Of a stretch of 64,000 bases of DNA, positions 8,878-17,313 are shown piece by piece (within the stretch, counting starts at the first letter, position 1; each line of letters opens with the position of its first letter). Origin of the DNA: DASVFB01 sp963766345 (lineage in GTDB: Bacteria; Actinomycetota; Thermoleophilia; Gaiellales; Gaiellaceae); NCBI GenBank assembly GCA_963766345.1, contig CAVXZL010000009.1:171398-235397 (forward strand), written 5' to 3'. A program made the position numbers and the translations under genes. Below the pieces are notes generated by a model, which was not told the origin of the DNA, made no database searches, and saw only the letters and a list, made by a program, of their open reading frames with translations.

Positions 8878-9600
8878 ATGGAAGTCATCCTCCTCGACGA
8901 CATCGACACGCTCGGCCTGCGCGGCGAGGTGGTGAACGTCGCGCGCGGCTACGCGCGCAACTTCCTGCTGCCGCGGCGCCTCGCCGAGGCCGCGACGCCG
9001 GCGAAGGTCGCGGAGCTGCGCAAACGCGACGAGCAGCGCGCGCGGCACGAGGCGCGCACGTCGGATCAGGCGCAGCAGATCGCGGACGTCCTCGGCAAGA
9101 CGGTCCTGCGCTTCGAGGTGAAGGCCGGCCCGACGGGCTCGCTCTTCGGCTCGGTGACGCCGACCAACATCGCGGACGAGCTCTGGCGGACGAAGAAGAT
9201 CCGCGTCGACCGCCGGAAGATCGGGATCGACACGATCAAGCGGATCGGCCGCTTCGAGGTGCCGATCGAGCTCTTCCAGGACGTGCACGCGACGGTGAAC
9301 ACGCACGTCGTGCCCGAGGGAGGCGAGCTGCCGAGCGACGAGGAGCTTGCGGCGATGGAGGCGCAGGAGCGCGGCGAGCCGGAGACGCCGCCGGCGGCCG
9401 AGGAGACCGAGGCGCCCGAGCCGACGTTCGAAGAGGCGCCCGCGGCGGACGCTCTCCCCGTCGAGACGGTCGAGCCCGAGACGGCGGAAGAGCCCGATGC
9501 CGAAGCCGCGCCGCTCGAGCCGGAAGCCGGGCCCGCGCTGCCGGAAGCCGAAGCCGCGCAGCCCGAGCTCGAAGCCGAAACAACCGAAGAAACCGAGTAA
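8878..9600 (+). CDS. rplI: Large ribosomal subunit protein bL9 with long acidic C-terminal tail
   Basis: The first 150 residues are a normal bL9: the N-terminal 23S rRNA-binding domain ('EVILLDDIDTLGLRGEVVNVARGYARNFLLP'), the long connecting helix and the C-terminal domain. The protein then runs on for about 90 more residues that are almost only Glu, Pro, Ala, Thr and Val, giving 240 aa against the usual 148-150. The tail is predicted disordered and strongly acidic, with no known counterpart that I can name. The ATG is 2 nt after the rpsR stop codon. Codon use of the tail looks like the rest of the gene. Confidence 0.93.
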   Translation: MEVILLDDIDTLGLRGEVVNVARGYARNFLLPRRLAEAATPAKVAELRKRDEQRARHEARTSDQAQQIADVLGKTVLRFEVKAGPTGSLFGSVTPTNIADELWRTKKIRVDRRKIGIDTIKRIGRFEVPIELFQDVHATVNTHVVPEGGELPSDEELAAMEAQERGEPETPPAAEETEAPEPTFEEAPAADALPVETVEPETAEEPDAEAAPLEPEAGPALPEAEAAQPELEAETTEETE

Positions 9601-9629
9601 CGCGTCACCGCATCGGGTACGTCCCGACG

Positions 9630-10472
9630 GTGAGGGACTTCCTCCGGACCTGGACCGACGCGTTCCACGAGCATCGCCTGCTCGTGTACGCGACCGCGAT
9701 GGCGATGCGCGCGTTCATCGGCTCCATCTCGCTCGCGTTTCTCTGGATCGCGCTGCTGGGCGCCACCGGCCATCAAGACGTCTGGAAGCAGCACATCGCG
9801 CCGGCGATCGAGCCGAAGCTCACGCATCCGACCTACGAAGCGCTCAACGCGGCCGTGGAGAAGATCTTCACGAGCAACTCGGCGGGGTTGATCGCGTTCG
9901 CCGCCGCGTATGCGATCTGGCAGGTCTCAGGGGCGACGCGCGCGGTCATGGACGCCCTCAACGCAATCATCGAATGCGACGACGAGCGGTCGACGCTGCA
10001 TCGCTTCGTGCTGTCCGTCGCGCTCGCGATCGCGGTCATGGTGCTGATCGGATGCGCGTTCTTCGTCATCCTCGTGTCCGGGCGACTTCTCGGGGAGAGC
10101 GGCGGCGTCTTGCACTGGCTGATCGGGGTGCTCCGCTGGCCGGTGGGCGCCGTCTTCCTCGGCATCGCCGTCGGCGTCATCGCGCGCTTTGCGCCGGTCG
10201 AGCACCGGGGAAAGATCTGGGCGAGCGTCGGCGCGGCGCTCATCGTCGTCGCGTGGCTCATCGAGTCGGCGATCTACGCCTGGTACCTGAAGGACGTGGC
10301 CGATTACCAGTCGGCGACCGGAAACCTCTTGCTGCTCATGGTGGTCGTCTCGTACTTCTACGTCTCGTCCGTCGTCTTTCTCGTCGGCGCGCAGCTCGAC
10401 GAGTTCCTCCGCGAGGAGTCGAAGGGCCGCGAGGTGATCGGGATCTACGATCTCGCGCGGCGCGTCTTCTAA
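9630..10472 (+). CDS. YihY/BrkB-type integral membrane protein
   Basis: The 280-aa protein has about six transmembrane helices and the layout of the YihY/virulence factor BrkB family ('FHEHRLLVYATAMAMRAFIGSISLAFL', 'AVMDALNAII', 'YFYVSSVVFLVGAQLDEFL'). The family is common but without an established biochemical role; it is often mislabelled as RNase BN. The GTG start is 6 nt after a TACGTC hexamer and 29 bp after the rplI stop codon, so it may have its own promoter. It sits between the ribosomal block and dnaB. Confidence 0.82.
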   Translation: MRDFLRTWTDAFHEHRLLVYATAMAMRAFIGSISLAFLWIALLGATGHQDVWKQHIAPAIEPKLTHPTYEALNAAVEKIFTSNSAGLIAFAAAYAIWQVSGATRAVMDALNAIIECDDERSTLHRFVLSVALAIAVMVLIGCAFFVILVSGRLLGESGGVLHWLIGVLRWPVGAVFLGIAVGVIARFAPVEHRGKIWASVGAALIVVAWLIESAIYAWYLKDVADYQSATGNLLLLMVVVSYFYVSSVVFLVGAQLDEFLREESKGREVIGIYDLARRVF

Positions 10473-10481
10473 GCCGTCGCG

Positions 10482-10562
10482 TTCTCCACATCTCTACAGC
10501 GCGTCCACAGCCGTGTGGAAAGCCTGCAGAAGTTCCCGCTCGGAGCGGAAAACGCATCCACA
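10482..10562. promoter_or_regulatory. Cluster of four DnaA-box-like TCCACA motifs
   Basis: TTCTCCACA (10482-10490, 8/9 to TTATCCACA), CGTCCACAG (core at 10504-10509), CTTTCCACA on the minus strand (10522-10514) and GCATCCACA (10554-10562) lie within 81 bp between yihY and dnaB. Binding by DnaA is inferred from sequence likeness only. Confidence 0.35.
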
Positions 10563-10581
10563 GCGGCGTCCGCCGCGTCTG

Positions 10582-10595
10582 CGAACATACGTTCC
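10582..10595. promoter_or_regulatory. LexA (SOS) box CGAACATACGTTCC
   Basis: It matches the Gram-positive LexA consensus CGAACRNRYGTTYC at all positions and has the CGAAC-N4-GTTC core shared with actinobacterial SOS boxes. It lies about 96 bp before the dnaB start. Confidence 0.55.
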
Positions 10596-10598
10596 CTT

Positions 10599-10691
10599 AT
10601 GGCTGCTCAGCGCCCAATCGTCCTAGTAGGACCCGTCCACTTTTGCACACCCGTTGCGCCCGGGAGGCAAGGGGTTTCTACTCCGGGGTAG
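10599..10691 (+). other. Possible 30-codon leader ORF overlapping dnaB start
   Basis: An ATG 3 nt after the SOS box opens a 30-codon frame whose TAG shares its G with the dnaB GTG (TAGTG). It has no ribosome-binding site and a Pro/Val/Gly-rich product. It could be a coupling leader or chance. Confidence 0.25.
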
Positions 10692-12043
10692 TGGCTGTAC
10701 CGGCCCTCTCTCCTTCGCAGCAGGCCGCCCCGGTCCCGCCGCAGAACCTCGAGGCCGAGGAGTCGGTCCTCGGGGCGATGATGCTCTCCCCCGGCGCGAT
10801 CGGGGCGGTCAGCGAGGTGCTCGACGCCGGCGACTTCTACCGCGAGAGCCACGCGAAGATCTACCGGGCCGCACTCGCCCTCTACGCCAAGGGAGAGCCC
10901 GTCGACGCGATCACGCTCGTCGACCTGCTCGGCGAGCGAGGCGAGCTCGAGCACATCGGCGGGCGGCAGCGGATCCACGAGCTGGCGGCGCTCGTCCCGG
11001 CGACCGCGAATGCGGCGCACTACGCGCGCATCGTCCACGAGATGGGCACGCTCCGCGGGCTGATTCGCGTCGGCCAGGAGATCGCGCGGCTCGGCTGGGA
11101 GCGGCCGGGCGAGACGACCGACCTCCTCGACCAGGCAGAGCAGGTGCTCTTCGATCTCTCGCAGGGACGCGTCCAGGGCGACTTCAGCCACATCGAGGAG
11201 CTGCTGAAGGAGAGCTTCGAGCGCATCACCGCGCTCTACGAGGCCGGCGTCGACGTGACCGGCGTCGCGTCCGGCTTCCGCGATCTCGACAAGCTCACGT
11301 CGGGTTTCCAGCCCGGCAACTTGATCATCGTCGCCGCGCGCCCGTCGATGGGAAAGTCGGCGCTCGCGCTGTGCACGGCCGCGAACATCGCAATGCGCAC
11401 CAGCGTGCCCGTGGCGCTGTTCACGCTCGAGATGTCGAAGTCCGAGGTGACGCAGCGGCTGATGTGCAGCGAGGGCAAGGTCGAGTCGCAGCGGCTCCGC
11501 ACCGGCAAGCTCGCGCAGGACGACTGGTCGCGACTCACCGCGGCGTGCGACAAGCTGATGAAGGCGCCGATCTACGTGGACGACACGGGCTCGGTGACGA
11601 TGATGGACATCCGCTCGAAGTCGCGGCGCCTCAAGTCGAATCACCCGAACCTCGGCCTGATCATCGTCGACTACCTGCAGCTGATGACGTCGGGGCAGAG
11701 CGTCGAGAACCGCGTCCAGGAGGTGTCGCAGATCTCGCGCCAGCTCAAGGTGCTCGCACGCGACCTCGACGTGCCGATCATCGCGCTCTCGCAGCTGTCG
11801 CGTGCGGTGGAGCAGCGACACGACAAGCGCCCGATCCTCTCCGACCTGCGCGAGTCCGGGTCGATCGAGCAGGACGCCGACCTCGTGATGTTCGTCTACC
11901 GGGACGAGTACTACAACCCGGACGAGACCGACCAGCAAGGGCTCGCCGAGGTGCATATCGCGAAGCACCGAAACGGCCCCACCGACACCGTGAAGCTGTC
12001 GTTCCTCAAGCGCTACGCGAAGTTCTCCGACCTGGCCGCGTGA
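10691..12043 (+). CDS. dnaB: Replicative DNA helicase DnaB
   Basis: The hexameric helicase at the replication fork. The 450-aa product has the N-terminal helical domain ('PQNLEAEESVLGAMMLSPGAI'), linker, and RecA-like domain with Walker A 'ARPSMGKSA' near residue 218, Walker B 'LIIVDYLQLM', 'ALSQLSRAVEQRHDKRP' and 'DLRESGSIEQDAD'. No intein is present. GTG 10691 gives the normal family length. The ribosome-binding site is weak, and the upstream 120 bp hold an SOS box and DnaA-box-like sites. Its stop overlaps the next start by one base (TGATG). Confidence 0.95.
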   Translation: MAVPALSPSQQAAPVPPQNLEAEESVLGAMMLSPGAIGAVSEVLDAGDFYRESHAKIYRAALALYAKGEPVDAITLVDLLGERGELEHIGGRQRIHELAALVPATANAAHYARIVHEMGTLRGLIRVGQEIARLGWERPGETTDLLDQAEQVLFDLSQGRVQGDFSHIEELLKESFERITALYEAGVDVTGVASGFRDLDKLTSGFQPGNLIIVAARPSMGKSALALCTAANIAMRTSVPVALFTLEMSKSEVTQRLMCSEGKVESQRLRTGKLAQDDWSRLTAACDKLMKAPIYVDDTGSVTMMDIRSKSRRLKSNHPNLGLIIVDYLQLMTSGQSVENRVQEVSQISRQLKVLARDLDVPIIALSQLSRAVEQRHDKRPILSDLRESGSIEQDADLVMFVYRDEYYNPDETDQQGLAEVHIAKHRNGPTDTVKLSFLKRYAKFSDLAA

Positions 12044-12249
12044 TGCAGACGATCTACGTGCGAGACGAGGAGACGCATTTCCACGCGGTGTGCGACGAGT
12101 GCGTCGTGGCGCAATCGACGCTCTACGCGCCGAAGGGCGATCCGCACGTGGACGGGACGCTCCGCCGCAGCGTCGACGTCGGCTTTCGCACCTGCCGGCG
12201 CGGACATCGCATCCGCGTTCGGCGCGTTCGCGTGATGGTGCCCGCATGA
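12043..12249 (+). CDS. Small Cys/His-containing protein (68 aa)
   Basis: The short protein has 'CDEC' near residue 17 and 'CRRGH' near residue 51, a spacing that could bind one zinc, and a basic C terminus. I do not recognise a family. It is translationally coupled to dnaB (TGATG overlap) and to the next small gene (ATGA overlap), so the three are one operon and it may have a nucleic-acid-related role. Confidence 0.6.
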   Translation: MQTIYVRDEETHFHAVCDECVVAQSTLYAPKGDPHVDGTLRRSVDVGFRTCRRGHRIRVRRVRVMVPA

Positions 12250-12446
12250 GCATTCACTGGGTCGCGCCGGCCGAGCCGCCGCAGGTCTGGCGCGAGCCGC
12301 TGCTGCTTCAGTACCCGCACGGGATGACGGCGCGCTTCGACCCGCGCGGGCGCTTCCTGCGCCCGGGCGACCTCGTCAACGGCTACCTGATCGACCACTT
12401 CGAGGTCGACGCGCTCGAGGTCGTCGCCGTGCTCAGGCGTCACTAG
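12246..12446 (+). CDS. Small hypothetical protein (66 aa)
   Basis: No family recognised. The product is a soluble, Pro/Arg-containing protein starting 'MSIHWVAPAEPPQVW'. Its ATG overlaps the preceding stop codon (ATGA) and its 3' end overlaps the convergent histidine kinase gene by 14 bp. The coupling with dnaB and the 68-aa gene is the main support that it is real. Confidence 0.5.
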   Translation: MSIHWVAPAEPPQVWREPLLLQYPHGMTARFDPRGRFLRPGDLVNGYLIDHFEVDALEVVAVLRRH

Positions 12447-14379
12447 CGTCGTCGTCCGACGCGAGCATCTGCGCGACCCTGTCGCGCAGCTGGTCGGGCG
12501 AGAACGGCTTCTGGAGGATGGCGGCCGCCTGGTCGGCGAGACCGCGGTTCACGAGCTGGCTGTCCGCGTAGCCCGACATGAACAGCACCTTCGACGAGCG
12601 AAGCGCATCGAGGCGTGAGACGAACTCGGGGCCGTTGATGTCGGGCATGACGACATCGGTGACGATCAGGTCGATTCGTCGCGCGGTGTAGTCGAGCAGC
12701 TCGAGGGCCTGACGCCCGTTCGCTGCGTCGTACACCGTGTAGCCGTCCTCCTCGAGCACCGTGCGGACGAGCTCGCGCACGCCCTCGTCGTCCTCGACGA
12801 CAAGGATGCCGGCGGTTTCGTCGTCGTCCTCGTACGCCTGCTCGAGGTCGGCGGCGCGCGCCTCGGGCAGGTACACGAAAAAGGTGCTGCCGATGCCGAG
12901 CTGTGTGTCGACGACGATCTTGCCGCCGGACTGCTCGACGATGCCGTAGACCGTCGCGAGCCCGAGACCGGTTCCCTTGCCCGCCTCCTTCGTCGTAAAG
13001 AACGGCTCGAAGATGTGCTCCTGCGTCTCCTCGGTCATACCGCTGCCGCTGTCCGAGACGGCGGTCACGACGTAGCGACCGGGCTCGATGTCGAGATCGT
13101 CCGCCGCCGAACCATCGACCTCCCTCGTGGTCGTCGTGATGCGGATCTCGCCTCCGAGCGGCATGGCGTCGCGTGCGTTGATGACGAGGTTGACGAGCAC
13201 CTGCTCGAGCTGCCTCGGGTCGGCGCGCACCGGCTCGACCGGCGTGTCCGCATGGATCGCGAGCACGATGTCCTCGTCGATCAGGCGCCGCAGCATCGGC
13301 TCCACGCCGTGCAACAGCGCGTTGACGTCGACGCGCTCGTTCACGACCGGCGCGCGACGGGCGAAGGCGAGCAGCTGAGCCGTCAGCGCCGAGGCGCGGT
13401 CCGCCGCCTGGCTGATCTGGCGCAGCTGCGAGAGCGCGCGCTGTTCCGACGCCTGCAGGAGCAGCAGATCGGTGTAGCCGCGGATCACGACGAGGAGATT
13501 GTTGAAGTCGTGCGCCACACCGCCTGCGAGCTGGCCGACAGCTTCCATCTTCTGCGACTGCAGCAGCCGCTCCTCGAGCTCGCGCCGGGCCGTCACGTCG
13601 ACGATGACGCCCGCGAGCTCGCGCGCTCCGTTCGGCATCTCGATCAGGCGTACGCGGTCGCGGATCCACGCAACGTGACCGTCCGCGGCGCAGATGCGGT
13701 ACTCGTACTCGTGATCGATCCCGCGGGCCGTCGCTTCGCGGAAGAACGCATCGGCGAGCTCGCGGTCGTCCGGGTGGACGACCGTGCGCCAGAAGTCGTC
13801 CTCGTCGAGCCAGCGCTCGAGCGGGTAGCCGAGCTTCTCCTCGGCGCGCTTGCTGACGAAGTGGAAGCGACGGCGCTCGAGATCGGCCTCCCACACGATC
13901 GCGTCGATCTCGCCGAGGATCTGCTCAAGCCGCCGAGTCGCCGCCTCCGCCTCGGCGCGCGCCGCCTGCTCGCGAACGAGCTCGAGACGCTCCTCCTCGG
14001 CCGCCCGGCGCGCAGACACGTCGCGGATGTACGCGATCACGAAGTCGTCCCTCCCGGCGCGCAGCGGGCTGAGGCTGATCTCGACCGGGAACTCGGTGCC
14101 GTCCCTGCGGATGCCGTTGAGCTCGAGGCCGACACCCATCTCGCGCGACCGTGGATCGAGCGCGTACCGCGAACGGTGCTCCGCGTGGACGGATCGCAGC
14201 CGCTCGGGCACGAGCATTCCGATGCTCTCCCCCACGAGCTCGGCTTCCTCGTAACCGAACAGCTCGGCGGTGCGACGATTCGCGAGCGAGATCTTCCCGG
14301 CTCCGTCCACGACGAGGATCGCGTCGGGACCCGACTCGAGGAGCGCGCGAAACAGCGTGTCGCCAGGCTGGCTGGTCAA
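12433..14379 (-). CDS. PAS-PAS hybrid sensor histidine kinase/response regulator
   Basis: The 648-aa cytoplasmic sensor has two PAS domains (about 5-130 and 155-272, the second with a PAC-type end), a HisKA domain with the phospho-acceptor His at about residue 290 in 'GGVAHDFNN', an HATPase domain ('NLVINARDAM', 'DSGSGM', 'GTGLGLATVYGIV'), and a C-terminal receiver domain with phospho-acceptor Asp near residue 575 in 'VTDVVMPD'. No membrane segment is seen. The kinase core is CckA-like. No output regulator is adjacent, so a phosphorelay through a separate Hpt protein is probable. The TTG start follows GAGGAG at slightly long spacing. Confidence 0.9.
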   Translation of the reverse strand: MTSQPGDTLFRALLESGPDAILVVDGAGKISLANRRTAELFGYEEAELVGESIGMLVPERLRSVHAEHRSRYALDPRSREMGVGLELNGIRRDGTEFPVEISLSPLRAGRDDFVIAYIRDVSARRAAEEERLELVREQAARAEAEAATRRLEQILGEIDAIVWEADLERRRFHFVSKRAEEKLGYPLERWLDEDDFWRTVVHPDDRELADAFFREATARGIDHEYEYRICAADGHVAWIRDRVRLIEMPNGARELAGVIVDVTARRELEERLLQSQKMEAVGQLAGGVAHDFNNLLVVIRGYTDLLLLQASEQRALSQLRQISQAADRASALTAQLLAFARRAPVVNERVDVNALLHGVEPMLRRLIDEDIVLAIHADTPVEPVRADPRQLEQVLVNLVINARDAMPLGGEIRITTTTREVDGSAADDLDIEPGRYVVTAVSDSGSGMTEETQEHIFEPFFTTKEAGKGTGLGLATVYGIVEQSGGKIVVDTQLGIGSTFFVYLPEARAADLEQAYEDDDETAGILVVEDDEGVRELVRTVLEEDGYTVYDAANGRQALELLDYTARRIDLIVTDVVMPDINGPEFVSRLDALRSSKVLFMSGYADSQLVNRGLADQAAAILQKPFSPDQLRDRVAQMLASDDDASDA

Positions 14380-14480
14380 ATGCGGCTTTGCTCCTCGAAG
14401 CGGCTCGGGGGTGACGGCGTCGCCTGCCGATTGAGGAGGTGCTTCATCGTAGACCGCTCAAGGTCAGCCGCAAAGCCGCC

Positions 14481-14486
14481 TACACT
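14481..14486 (+). promoter_or_regulatory. -10 hexamer TACACT for purA
   Basis: It lies 8 nt before the GTG at 14495; no ribosome-binding site is seen. Confidence 0.5.
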
Positions 14487-14494
14487 TCGACGTC

Positions 14495-15742
14495 GTGCCC
14501 GCGACCGTCATCGTCGGCGCGCAGTGGGGAGACGAAGGCAAGGGCAAGATCGTCGACCTGCTCGCGCAGGATGCCGACCTCGTGTGCCGCTACCAGGGCG
14601 GCCCGAACGCCGGGCACACGATCATCTTCGCCGGCGAGACGCACAAGATCCGCCAGCTCCCGACGGGCATCCTCTCGGGCAAGGTCGCCGTTCTCGGCGC
14701 CGGCTGCGTCGTCGATCCGGAGGTGCTCATCGCCGAGCTCGACGCGTACGGCGACCGCGGCACGTGCTGCCTCAGCGGCAACGCACACCTGATCATGCCG
14801 TGGCACGTCGCGATCGACCAGGCGTCGGAACGGCGGCTGGGGAAGCTGCAGATCGGTACGACGCGGCGCGGAATCGGCCCCGCCTACGCGGACAAGGCGT
14901 CGCGCATCGGCATCCGCGTCCAGGATCTGCTCGACCCCAAGATCCTGCGGCAGAAGATCGAGGTGGCGCTCGCCGAGAAGAACCTCTGGCTCGAGCGCGT
15001 GTACGAGGCGGAGACCTTCGACCTCGAGGACGTCGCCGCGCGGTACGAGTCGTACGCCAGGCGTTTGCGCCCGCACGTCACCGACACGTCGCTGCTCGTC
15101 GACGAAGCGCTCCGCGACGGCAAGTCGGTTCTGTTCGAGGGCGCACAGGCGACCCTGCTCGATCTGGACCACGGCACGTATCCATTCGTCACTTCGTCCA
15201 ATCCCGTTGCCTCGGGTGCGGCGACGGGCATCGGCATCGGGCCGAACCGGCTCGACGAGATCATCGGCGTCGCCAAGGCATACGTCACGCGCGTCGGCGC
15301 CGGGCCCTTCCCGAGCGAGATCGCTCCGGCGGAGCAGGAACGGCTGCGCGGGCTCGGCGGAGAGTTCGGCACGGTGACCGGCCGCGAGCGGCGCTGCGGC
15401 TGGCTCGATCTCGTCGCGCTGCGGTACGCGATGCGGCTGAACGGCTTCACGTCGCTCGCCCTGACGAAGCTCGACGTCCTGTCGGCATTCGACGAGATCC
15501 CGGTGTGCGTGCGCTACGTGCTGCCGGACGGGACCGAGACGCCGAACTTTCCCGCGCACCAGTCGGACTTCCACCATTGCCGTCCCGTGTTCGAGACGCT
15601 CGAGGGCTGGCGCGAGCCGCTCGGGGACCAGCTGCCGGGAGCGGCGCAGGCGTACGTGGAGTTCATCGAGCGCGAGCTCGACGTGGCGGTCCGGCTCGTC
15701 GGGACCGGCGCCGAGCGCGAGCGCGTGCTCGCGCGGTCTTAA
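14495..15742 (+). CDS. purA: Adenylosuccinate synthetase
   Basis: It joins IMP and aspartate with GTP hydrolysis to give adenylosuccinate, the first step to AMP. The 415-aa product shows the full family signature: P-loop 'GAQWGDEGKGKIVD', 'QGGPNAGHT', 'GTTRRGIGPAY', 'FEGAQATLLDLDHGTYPFVTSSN', 'TGRERRCGWLD' and 'LTKLDVL'. Slightly shorter than the usual 425-430 aa. GTG start. It is a single-gene unit whose stop shares TTAA with the convergent 103-aa gene. Confidence 0.96.
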   Translation: MPATVIVGAQWGDEGKGKIVDLLAQDADLVCRYQGGPNAGHTIIFAGETHKIRQLPTGILSGKVAVLGAGCVVDPEVLIAELDAYGDRGTCCLSGNAHLIMPWHVAIDQASERRLGKLQIGTTRRGIGPAYADKASRIGIRVQDLLDPKILRQKIEVALAEKNLWLERVYEAETFDLEDVAARYESYARRLRPHVTDTSLLVDEALRDGKSVLFEGAQATLLDLDHGTYPFVTSSNPVASGAATGIGIGPNRLDEIIGVAKAYVTRVGAGPFPSEIAPAEQERLRGLGGEFGTVTGRERRCGWLDLVALRYAMRLNGFTSLALTKLDVLSAFDEIPVCVRYVLPDGTETPNFPAHQSDFHHCRPVFETLEGWREPLGDQLPGAAQAYVEFIERELDVAVRLVGTGAERERVLARS

Positions 15743-16050
15743 CCGGCGTGCTGCTGCGGATCGAGCTCTTCCGCCGTCAGCAGTTCGTACAGCTCGCGAT
15801 AGCAGTTGATCGCGTGCGCCAGGTCGCCGGCACTCGCGTCGCCCGCCTCGTAGCCCCGAGCCGCGTCTTGAGCCGCGGTGAAGAGCCTCGCCGCCTCGTC
15901 GTCGGCCTCGAGCGCGGCGCTCTCCTGCAGCATCTCCTCGAGCAGGCGGCCCATCTCGGTCACGGCGTCCGCGGGCGACTCCTCCGCCACCTCGAGCAGC
16001 TGCTCCCAGCGCGTCCGCCATTCGTGAAGTTCGAGCCCGGGCTCCTGCAT
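15739..16050 (-). CDS. Hypothetical helical protein (103 aa)
   Basis: The product is acidic and almost all helical ('ADAVTEMGRLLEEMLQESAALEADDEAARLF'), with no hydrophobic membrane segment and no motif I recognise. The ATG at 16050 has a strong GAGGAGG ribosome-binding site. The stop codon overlaps the purA stop (TTAA), and it is divergent from purD with about 55 bp between starts, so it could share control with purine genes. Confidence 0.6.
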   Translation of the reverse strand: MQEPGLELHEWRTRWEQLLEVAEESPADAVTEMGRLLEEMLQESAALEADDEAARLFTAAQDAARGYEAGDASAGDLAHAINCYRELYELLTAEELDPQQHAG

Positions 16051-16092
16051 GCCTCCTCTTCCTGCGCCCGGCGCTCCGTCTTCAAACCCGCT

Positions 16093-16098
16093 TAGACT
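16093..16098 (+). promoter_or_regulatory. -10 hexamer TAGACT for purD
   Basis: It lies 6 nt before the GTG at 16105 without a ribosome-binding site. Confidence 0.5.
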
Positions 16099-16104
16099 CG
16101 CGGC

Positions 16105-17313
16105 GTGAAGGTGCTCCTCGTCGGGTCGGGCGGGCGCGAGCACGCGCTCGCGTGGAAGCTTGCGCGGAGCCCGAACCCGACCGAGCTGCACTGTGTGCCC
16201 GGCAATCCGGGCATCGCACGCCACGCGCGCTGTCACCCGGTTCGGGCGGAGGATGCCGAGGGGCTGCTCGCGCTGGCGCTCGACTTCGGCGTCGACCTCG
16301 CCGTGATCGGGCCGGAGGCGCCGCTCGTCGCGGGTGTCGCAGATGCCCTGCGCAGGAACGGCGTGCCCACCTTCGGGCCGAGCGCCGCGGCGGCCGCGAT
16401 CGAGGGCTCGAAGACGTTCGCGAAGGACGTGATGCGCGCGGCCGGAGTTCCGACGGCCGAGACGCTGTCGGCCGCGCAGGCGCCGTGCGTGATCAAGGCC
16501 GACGGGCTCGCAGCCGGCAAGGGCGTCTTCGTCTGCCGCACGCAGGAGGAGCTCGCCGAGGCGCTGCCGGCCGCGGAGGCCCTCGGCCAGCCGCTCGTCA
16601 TCGAGGAGCTACTCGAGGGCCGTGAGGTCTCGATCTTCGCGCTGTGCGACGGCGCGCACGTCATCCCGCTCCCGCCCGCACAGGACTTCAAGCGCGCGTT
16701 CGACGAGGACGAGGGGCCGAACACCGGCGGCATGGGCTCCTACGCGCCCGCGCCCGACGTGGACGTGCAGGAGCTCCTCGAGACGGTGCACCGGCCGGTC
16801 CTCGAGGAGCTCGCGCGCCGCGGCTCGCCGTTCATCGGCGTTCTCTTCGCGGGGCTGATGCTCACCGAGAGCGGGCCGCAGGTGCTCGAGTTCAACTGCC
16901 GCTTCGGCGATCCGGAGACGCAGTCGCTCATGCCTCTCGTCGACGACACGCTGCTCGAAGCGCTCGCGGCCTGCGCCGCCGGCGACGCGCGACGCGTCGA
17001 CGTGCATGCGTCGGACGACGCGGCGGTCACCGTCGTCATCGCGGCCGGGTCGTATCCCGCCGCCGGTGACGCGGGCTCGCCCATCACGGGCATCGACGAG
17101 GCCGAGGCGACGGGCGCGCTCGTCTTCCATGCGGGCACCGCGATGCACGAGAACGCGCTCGTGACGAACGGCGGCAGGATCCTCGGCGTGACGGCTACGG
17201 GGGCGACGCTCTCAGCTGCGCGCGAGCGTGCGTACGAGGCCGCGTCGCTCGTGTCGTTCGAAGGAGCGCGCTATCGAACCGACGTCGCACGCGAGGCGGC
17301 AGCGGTTGCCTGA
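16105..17313 (+). CDS. purD: Phosphoribosylamine-glycine ligase (GARS)
   Basis: It ligates glycine to phosphoribosylamine with ATP, step 2 of IMP synthesis. The 402-aa ATP-grasp protein starts with 'VLLVGSGGREHALAWKLARS', has 'FGPSAAAAAIEGSKTFAKD', 'IKADGLAAGKGVFV', 'GPNTGGMGSYAPAP' and the metal-binding 'EFNCRFGDPETQ'. A little shorter than the usual 420-430 aa. GTG start, first gene of the purD-purE unit; purE begins 8 nt before its stop codon. Confidence 0.96.
   Translation: MKVLLVGSGGREHALAWKLARSPNPTELHCVPGNPGIARHARCHPVRAEDAEGLLALALDFGVDLAVIGPEAPLVAGVADALRRNGVPTFGPSAAAAAIEGSKTFAKDVMRAAGVPTAETLSAAQAPCVIKADGLAAGKGVFVCRTQEELAEALPAAEALGQPLVIEELLEGREVSIFALCDGAHVIPLPPAQDFKRAFDEDEGPNTGGMGSYAPAPDVDVQELLETVHRPVLEELARRGSPFIGVLFAGLMLTESGPQVLEFNCRFGDPETQSLMPLVDDTLLEALAACAAGDARRVDVHASDDAAVTVVIAAGSYPAAGDAGSPITGIDEAEATGALVFHAGTAMHENALVTNGGRILGVTATGATLSAARERAYEAASLVSFEGARYRTDVAREAAAVA

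Noticed and set aside
10607..12253. 548-codon open frame on the minus strand over dnaB
   Set aside because: It is the complement of dnaB codons (Arg/Glu/His/Leu-rich) without any family signature.
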